64,000 nucleotides of DNA from positions 1-64,000 of the forward strand of contig LLCB01000208.1 in the NCBI GenBank assembly GCA_001414345.1, read 5' to 3'. The stretch comes from Hymenoscyphus infarciens. Its lineage: Eukaryota > Ascomycota > Leotiomycetes > Helotiales > Helotiaceae. Below are positions 57,950-64,000 of the stretch, piece by piece. The position numbers and the translations under genes are program-made. A model generated the notes under the pieces. The model was not told where the DNA came from, did not search any database, and saw only the letters and a program-made list of their open reading frames with translations. Within the stretch, counting starts at the first letter, position 1; each line of letters opens with the position of its first letter.

Positions 57950-58568
57950 CAAAATGGCTTAAGATGAATCCAAAGCATATGTGTTTGCTGTGTGATAATA
58001 AGTTACATACCACCGGTTCATAGAAAGCCAGTTCGGAGTTTTCTCGCTTAGGAAAAACAAGATAAAAATTTATACCCCTGAATTAAGTTGACAGCGGTCA
58101 TAAATACCCTATTTTATGTGTTAATTTCAAAGTATTATCTTTGAAAGTGTCCAGTTTTCAGAGTTTTTCGAACAAGGTAGTTCTCTCGGTAGCCACACAT
58201 AAATTCCCACAAAAGGATATACTTAGAAATTGAAGAAAGCTCCAAATCAACTCACTAACCACTTGACAGGTTGTCGTTCGAGACCTTAATAAGATTCTTT
58301 TCTTGTTTCTTTGCTGGTTGCTTGTTCGTCTTATGCTTTTTGTCAGCAGCCTCAATTTCTCACCCCCTTTCGTTCTTTTCCTTTTCAGGTAGCGTAACAA
58401 CCTGCTAATTATATTGCAATACTCTTAATTCCAGGAACCTTAGCAGAAAGAACTAAAGGCCTACGCAGAAACGCCTTGTCGTAGCTATACCCAAAAAAAA
58501 CTCCGGTCAATTTTCAAGCGAGATCCAAAAATCGTCCCACCTAATCTCAACCACCACCCCCTCAAGCC

Positions 58569-58584
58569 CTGATGGGGCAAAAAG
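58569..58584 (-). terminator. Pol III terminator of the tRNA gene
   Basis: On the minus strand, a TTTCCTTTTTGCCCC stretch follows the tRNA 3' end by about 15-25 nt. Its run of five T is enough for Pol III termination. Confidence 0.6.
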
Positions 58585-58601
58585 GAAACACCTGAATGAA
58601 T

Positions 58602-58752
58602 TGACCAACGCAGGGATCGAACCTTTTTCAGAGTTAGTCGTGAGTTTTATGGGCTTGGGTGGGATTGGAATTACCTGCAATCTCTTGATACACGAGACTC
58701 GGGAATCCAAGTCCAATCGTAGTCAAGCGCCTTGCCATTGGGCCAGCCGGCC
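58602..58752 (-). tRNA. tRNA-Arg(ACG), interrupted twice
   Basis: Read on the minus strand. The acceptor stem is GGCCGGC/GTTGGTC (four Watson-Crick and three G-U pairs). The A box TGGCCCAATGG is a perfect match, and the anticodon arm is CTTGA-CTACGAA-TCAAG with anticodon ACG. The T arm is GCAG|G-TTCGATC-CCTGC and the discriminator is A. A 27-nt intron (58690-58716) sits after position 37, the standard nuclear tRNA intron site. A second insert of 52 nt (58623-58674) splits the 5' strand of the T stem. Without both the RNA is 72 nt, a complete cloverleaf. The B box GGTTCGATCC is intact in the DNA, and a T5 run lies about 18-24 nt downstream, so Pol III transcription is plausible. Unless the second insert is removed, the tRNA cannot fold its T arm. 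Confidence 0.8.
58623..58674 (-). other. 52-nt spliceosomal-intron-like insert in the tRNA T arm
   Basis: The insert begins GTAATT, contains GACTAAC ten bases before its end, and ends AAAAAG. Donor, branch site, branch-to-acceptor distance and length all match the mRNA introns of this window (47-55 bp). Exact removal joins GCAG to GTTCGATCCCTGC and restores five T-stem pairs. Confidence 0.6.
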
Positions 58753-59304
58753 AGTTTGTGTTGTCAGTTTGTTGTTGAAGCATTTCTGGCTATTTAGCTG
58801 TCAGAATGAGATATGCAGGGGTGGAAGGTTTTCATTTGCGGTGGAGACTTAAAAGCGGGGATGTGGTGAAGAGATTTTCTATCTAATGGTTTTTCCAGTC
58901 CTGGGTCCTAGTTGGTGGGCCCCGAGAACATCTGAATTTTTTTCATTTTATATTTTTTTTTTCATAACTATAAAGTCCCGTCGTAGCGTTTGTATTTGTA
59001 AATTCAGAATAGCAATTGTTCCAAGCTTACGTGCGTCCTCTTTATAATGCTTGAGTAAAGCTCGTGCTACGATTATTGGTTCTAGTATGAGCGAGCGACT
59101 CTTGCCAGAGAGGTGTCCATGATATATATAGCTTACAGTTCTTTCGTGAAGAATCAAAGAGTGACATTCCTGTCTCTTACAAACTACAACTAGGGTTGGT
59201 ATGCCCCTCTCCGTCTAAATGACTCGCTCTGACTCGTCGACTAAGAGACGAGAACTATATACGGAGGACGCGGTCATAAGTATGAAGAATATAGGGCTGT
59301 GTAC

Positions 59305-62300
59305 TGTAGGAGTGCCCTAAAGGTGGTAAGTGCTTTAAAGCTACTTTTTAGCCCCTCTTTTTAGTAAGTCTATAAAAGGGTCCTTCTTATAAATTATCCT
59401 ATAACTCTATTATTTAATATATTCTTTTTAAATTTAAATACTAGTTTCTTCTTTACTTATTCTATCTTTAAAGCTCTTTTACTAGCCTTTTTACTAGTAA
59501 AATGTCTAAATTTTTAGGTAGTAAAGAGAGTCTTCTTTTAGAAGACAATAATAGCTGTTTATAAGATTATAACTCTAAATATAATTCAGATTATAATCTT
59601 TCTAATAATAATAAAGAAGAAGAGAATCTTTATAATAGGCCTAAATTAGAGGACTTAGATACTTATTTATAGAATATCTCTTATACTCTAAACCTTATTC
59701 TCTCTCTTTTTATACTTTCTATCCTACTTTGTTTAACTACTATTCTTCTACTAACTATTATTATATAATAAGTAGTTAATATTACTTCTATAATAACGTC
59801 TATTTCTTATTCTAGCTAGCTTAAAGAGAAGAAGTAAAATTTAGTAGAAGTAAGAGTTACTACTCTTTTTCTCTTTAACTATAGGTTTAAGATAGAAGAG
59901 ATTACTACTTAAACTAGTATCTCTTAGTCTAGTATTTATAAGCTATAAGCATAGGCTAAAGAGAGAAGGTAGACTCTAGGAACGAATATAGAGACCTAGT
60001 ATATAGATAATAAACCTTATCTTAGAAGGCTACTAATAGTAAAGAAGATTTGGCTTTATATTTTTAAAGTTATAACTAAGAATAGTATAATAAGAGAGTA
60101 GTTATATTAGTAAATTATATAAGAAGTTTAAAGGACTTCTAGTTATATAAAAGAAAAGAGCTTATTTCTAAATACTATTTATTAGTTAATAAGAAGTAAA
60201 AGATACTAAGTATATAAAAGAATAATAAAACTAGGTTTAAATAAGTAATAAAAGAAGGCTTATTTAGACTAGTATTTACTTTATAAGAAGTAGACTTTAG
60301 AGAATTAGAAGAATATTATCTTTACTAATAAAATATTAGTCTAGAAGAGAGAGATAAGAGAATAAAGAAAAGTATAAAGAATAAAGAAGGAGATATATTA
60401 CTAATATATTATTATATATTAGTAAAAAGAGTTTAGTAAGTTTATATAGTAGAGCTTTTTCTTTTATAATATAAAGAGGTCTTATTATATCTAGGAAAAG
60501 GAGATAAAGAAAGAGAAGGAAGAATATAAAAGAGATATTATAATATAAAGTACTACTTAGTTCTTTTAGAATAAGAAGAAATAGGAGGCTTTTTAAGATA
60601 TAAAATAATAAGTAAAGATAAACTAAAAATAATAAGATATTAAGATAGTAAAGACTTAGTATTAAAAAAAGTATTATAAAGAAACTCTCTAACCTCTTAT
60701 TAATATACTTCGCCTCTTATTTAAGTATAAAGAGTCTACTAGTCTTATTATTTTAAAAAAGGAATAAGATGTAATAGCACGCTATTCTAAATTATTAGTA
60801 TTCATAAAACTGCCGATACCTCTATAACTGCTAATACTCCTATAACTTATAAGATAGAAGAGGCTAAAGAGAGTAAGAATTAGATATTATATGTTTTACT
60901 TTAAGGTCTTATATATTTAGCTTTAAAGCCCTTATTATTTTAGTAGCTATATTAGAAAGGACTTAGTTATTATTCTTATTAAGACTTAGTAGTCTCTAAC
61001 CTCTTATATATAGATATTTATACTTAGTATAGAAGAAGGATAGTTTTTCCCTTTCTTCTATATTAAAGCCTAGTATCTACTTATATTATTTAGTCTTAAA
61101 CGTACTTCTATATACCTCTTCTCTTATAGTATATATTTTATACTATTATATAAAAAGGAAAAACTCTTCTTTACTAGTAATAGCCTTTATAATATCTCTT
61201 TTAAGCTTATTATTACTCTATTTATTTTGATTTCGATTTAGCCTAGAATTAGACTATAATAATATATTCTTAAATAGCTAGGATTCTAGAGATCTCTTAA
61301 ACAGCTAGTAATACTAGGGTTTAGTATTTATATAGATAGCTAGTAAAAATCGTATTTTATATATTAAGGGATTAGAATATGCTAAGTATTCTTAAGAATC
61401 CTAATAACCCTCTTAGTATAAGGATTACTATATATAATTCAGATAGTTAATAATATAAACAGTTATCTAGAAAACTCTTAAATCGCTCCTTTTATCTCTT
61501 CTTTTTTAATATTTAATATATTAGACTTAGGAGTAATCTTAGGTCTTTTTTAAGCTCTACTTTAAAGTATAGAGCCCTCTTTTAAGGAATAAAGTTAAGT
61601 ACTTATAGAAAGGTCTCTAACTTAATACTACTTATTAAAAAATAAAAAGTCTTAGAGTAATAAAGGTAAAGGGGTTACTCTTAGAAGCTAGAGAGATAAC
61701 CGAGACTTTTCTAATATAGACGAGATATAGAGAGTAATTTAGACTATAGAGGCTAAGGACTAAGAAAAAGATAAAAGAATCTAATAGTAAGATAACTAAA
61801 TTGTTTAATTAGTAGATTTAGTATAATAGATTAGTAGATACTTACTAGGAAATAATTAGACTCCTCTTTTATACTCTCTTATTATACTAGACTATCTTTA
61901 AATATAAAACTTAACCTTTAATATTCTTCTTTTATAATAATCTACTTTATAATTATAAGCTAAAACCTTATTAAAAACCTAATAACCTACTAAAAGTAAA
62001 ATTATAGAAAAAATTAAACCTTTAAATAATAGTACTTTACTTACTTATAAGTAATAGAAGATATCTATATATAATAGACTCTAAGTAAACGCTAACTATT
62101 ACTATATACTTAAAACTTATAAAGCCCTTATTTAGAGGATAACTATAAAACTTACTAGAAACTACTTAGAGCTCTAATATAAGTTAGATATAAGTAATAT
62201 AGCTTTTAAAGATTAATAAGATATAATTAAACTCTTTAATTCCTACTTCTTAACTGGTTATAAGAAGGAGGATACTTAGAATAAATTTTAAGCTTTATAA

Positions 62301-64000
62301 ATAGGTAGAAAGGGTTATATAAGAGAAACCTTTTTAGATTTTAGAGTATACTTCTTAAGTATAGTTATACTTAAGAGAATACTAGAGTTAGAAAGATTCT
62401 ACTAGATATAAGACAAGATTATACTATAGCTTTAAGGTAGCTCTACTATAGCTAAGAGAGATTAAAATTATAATTTTAATAAGATAGTAGTATATCTTTT
62501 AGCTCTAGATAAGGAGAAGTGCTAAAATATAGAGTTATCTATAACTAGTACTATAGCTAAACTAATTAGTATAACCTTATTATTTAAAAAGATAAGTACT
62601 TTTCGATTCTTACTTAGCTTAACTCTAAAACCCTCTCTACTCTTATATAGACTTAATCCTATCTCTTAAAAGATTTTATAAACTCTTAGACTATTTTCTA
62701 TTAACGAAAAATCTAAGACTATATTAATAGATTAAGTCTCTACTAGTATAAAGTATTACTATTATAGTAAGCCTAGGTATTTTAAACCTAATTATCTTAA
62801 TCTTCTTACTATTAATAAGATAAATGATTAACCTAAAAAAGAATAACCTTTTAAAGAGTACTCTAACTCTAAGCTAAGTTAGGAGGAAAATAAAGAGGTC
62901 TAAGTAAAAATTCCTTCCTAAGCCTATATAATTATAACCTAACTAGACTTAATCTTTCTAAGCTTATAAGAGGAAAATAGTTTCTTATAAATACTACTCT
63001 TAGTATATAGAGATATAGTATTAAATTATAAGCTTTAGTAAATATAAGAGTAAATAGATACCTATTTCTAAATCGGCTCCTAGCTCTATACTTATCTAAG
63101 ATAATAGGTTTAAAGATTTAGAGATTACTATATATAATATCTATTTATAGATATAATAATAATACTAAAAGCTAGATAACGTAGTTTATATAACTATATC
63201 TAAATATTAATAAACGTTATATCCTTAACTACCTCTTTATTATCCTAGACCTTAGATAGTAAGACCTAATTATTAGTAATAAGTAGTTAAACTACTTTAA
63301 AGTCCTTCTTAACCCTTTAAAGAGCTAGATTACTTAGCTAGCTAATTACCTCTTAACTCTCTACTTTAATAAGAAGATCTTACTTCTACTTTCTAGCTAG
63401 AACTAGAAACTCTTTTTAAATTACTAGTTAGATATAAATTAGAAAGAGTATACTATCTAGTAATAAGAAAGACGTAAAAAGAGTAGACTTATAAATATAG
63501 CTAAGCTATTACTTCTACTTATAATAATAACTCCTCTTAAAATTTTAACCTCTAACTCTAGTCTAAAGCCTCTTTAAACTACTAGTATAGTTTTAAAAAA
63601 CTAGACTCTATACTCTTTTATTAATAAAATAAGTACTAATACTATATACTTTAATATAAAATAACCTAACTTAGAATTTTATATAACTAGTATCTATAAG
63701 CTAGATTAGATTATTAATAAAAAGTTAGCCTCTTTTTAAGATAATAATAATATAAGGGCCTTAATATAGGCCTAACTCCTAAAATGTTATTCTTTTTATA
63801 AAGACGTATTCTTAAAAGTAGCTTCTAATAAGCTCTCTTCTTACTATAAATATAACTATAAGATTACTTTAAATAAACCACTTCTTAACTCCTTTTTACC
63901 TCTATATTAATAGTTAACTATAGAGCTTAAAGCTATAAAAGAGTATCTTATAAAGAACCTAGATAAGAGGTTTATTATTAATAGTAATAGCTCTTTTACC
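59305..64000 (+). mobile_element. RIP-degraded Ty3/Gypsy LTR retrotransposon, truncated by the window end
   Basis: From about 59305 the sequence looks like a 5' LTR (starting near TGTAGGAGTGCCC, with TATAAAAGGG near 59384), then a gag-like start (ATG at about 59501, MSKFLGSKES). The next 4.5 kb is extremely AT-rich with stops in all frames. At 62754-62795 a CCHC zinc knuckle survives with every zinc ligand replaced by Tyr (C/H to Y by C to T change): Y-X2-Y-X4-Y-X4-Y around SKPR and FKPN. At 63797-64000 a frame reads YKDVFLKVASNKLSS, then LTIELKAIKEYLIKNLDKRF and INSNSSFT, the entry to a Ty3/Gypsy reverse transcriptase, broken by adjacent TAA TAG. The rest of pol and the 3' LTR lie beyond the window. 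Confidence 0.85.

Overview
This window is nuclear DNA of a filamentous ascomycete. The evidence is short introns (mostly 44 to 112 bp) with a CTAAC-type branch site, a fungal Zn2Cys6 regulator, a GH128 glucanase, a GT69 mannosyltransferase, and AT-rich tracts whose decay looks like repeat-induced point mutation (RIP: C to T, so CAA/CAG become TAA/TAG). Protein style and gene content suggest Leotiomycetes (Helotiales), but that is inference from memory. Twelve intact or nearly intact genes are separated by long, relic-rich intergenic regions.

Layout. 1-5.4 kb: AT-rich repeats and a decayed repeat field. 5.5-6.1 kb: an unknown helical protein (-). 8.5-10.3 kb: an RS-rich protein (+) with a GC-AG intron. 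11.0-11.9 kb: short repeats. 12.0-13.6 kb: ORC5 (-), divergent from a Zn2Cys6 factor (14.0-15.4 kb, +). 17.0-17.9 kb: a broken NmrA-like gene (-). 18.9-20.7 kb: NAD-dependent methylene-THF dehydrogenase (-) with an 856-bp intron, divergent from MMS19/MET18 (22.0-25.6 kb, +). 25.7-27.8 kb: RIP-degraded DNA with a MITE. 29.3-31.5 kb: a T5orf172 (GIY-YIG-like) gene with a one-base frameshift (-). 31.6-33.9 kb: a relic field with a TA-flanked MITE, an Aurora-kinase fragment, a glycosyltransferase-tail fragment, and a foldback element enclosing telomere-like repeats. 34.7-37.1 kb: a REX1-type RNA exonuclease (-), divergent from a Mis18/Yippee-like zinc protein (37.6-40.2 kb, +). 41.3-43.0 kb: GT69 (+). 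44.5-45.9 kb: a beta-lactamase-fold enzyme (-). 46.65-47.88 kb: a poly(A)-tailed insertion bounded by a 14-bp target duplication. 51.1-52.3 kb: GH128 (+). 53.5-54.6 kb: SPT2 (+). 55.4-57.95 kb: two pseudogenes. 58.6-58.75 kb: a tRNA-Arg(ACG) gene (-). 59.3-64.0 kb: a RIP-degraded Ty3/Gypsy retrotransposon (+), cut by the window end.

The genes do not form a pathway. They are mostly housekeeping: replication origin licensing, one-carbon metabolism, Fe-S protein maturation, RNA processing, chromatin and cell wall.

The most unusual feature is the tRNA-Arg(ACG) gene. Besides a normal intron after position 37, it carries a 52-bp insert in the T arm. The insert has the borders, branch site and size of this genome's spliceosomal introns, and exact removal restores a 72-nt tRNA. 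Next in interest are the poly(A)-tailed retroposed sequence of unknown origin and the telomere-repeat foldback element.
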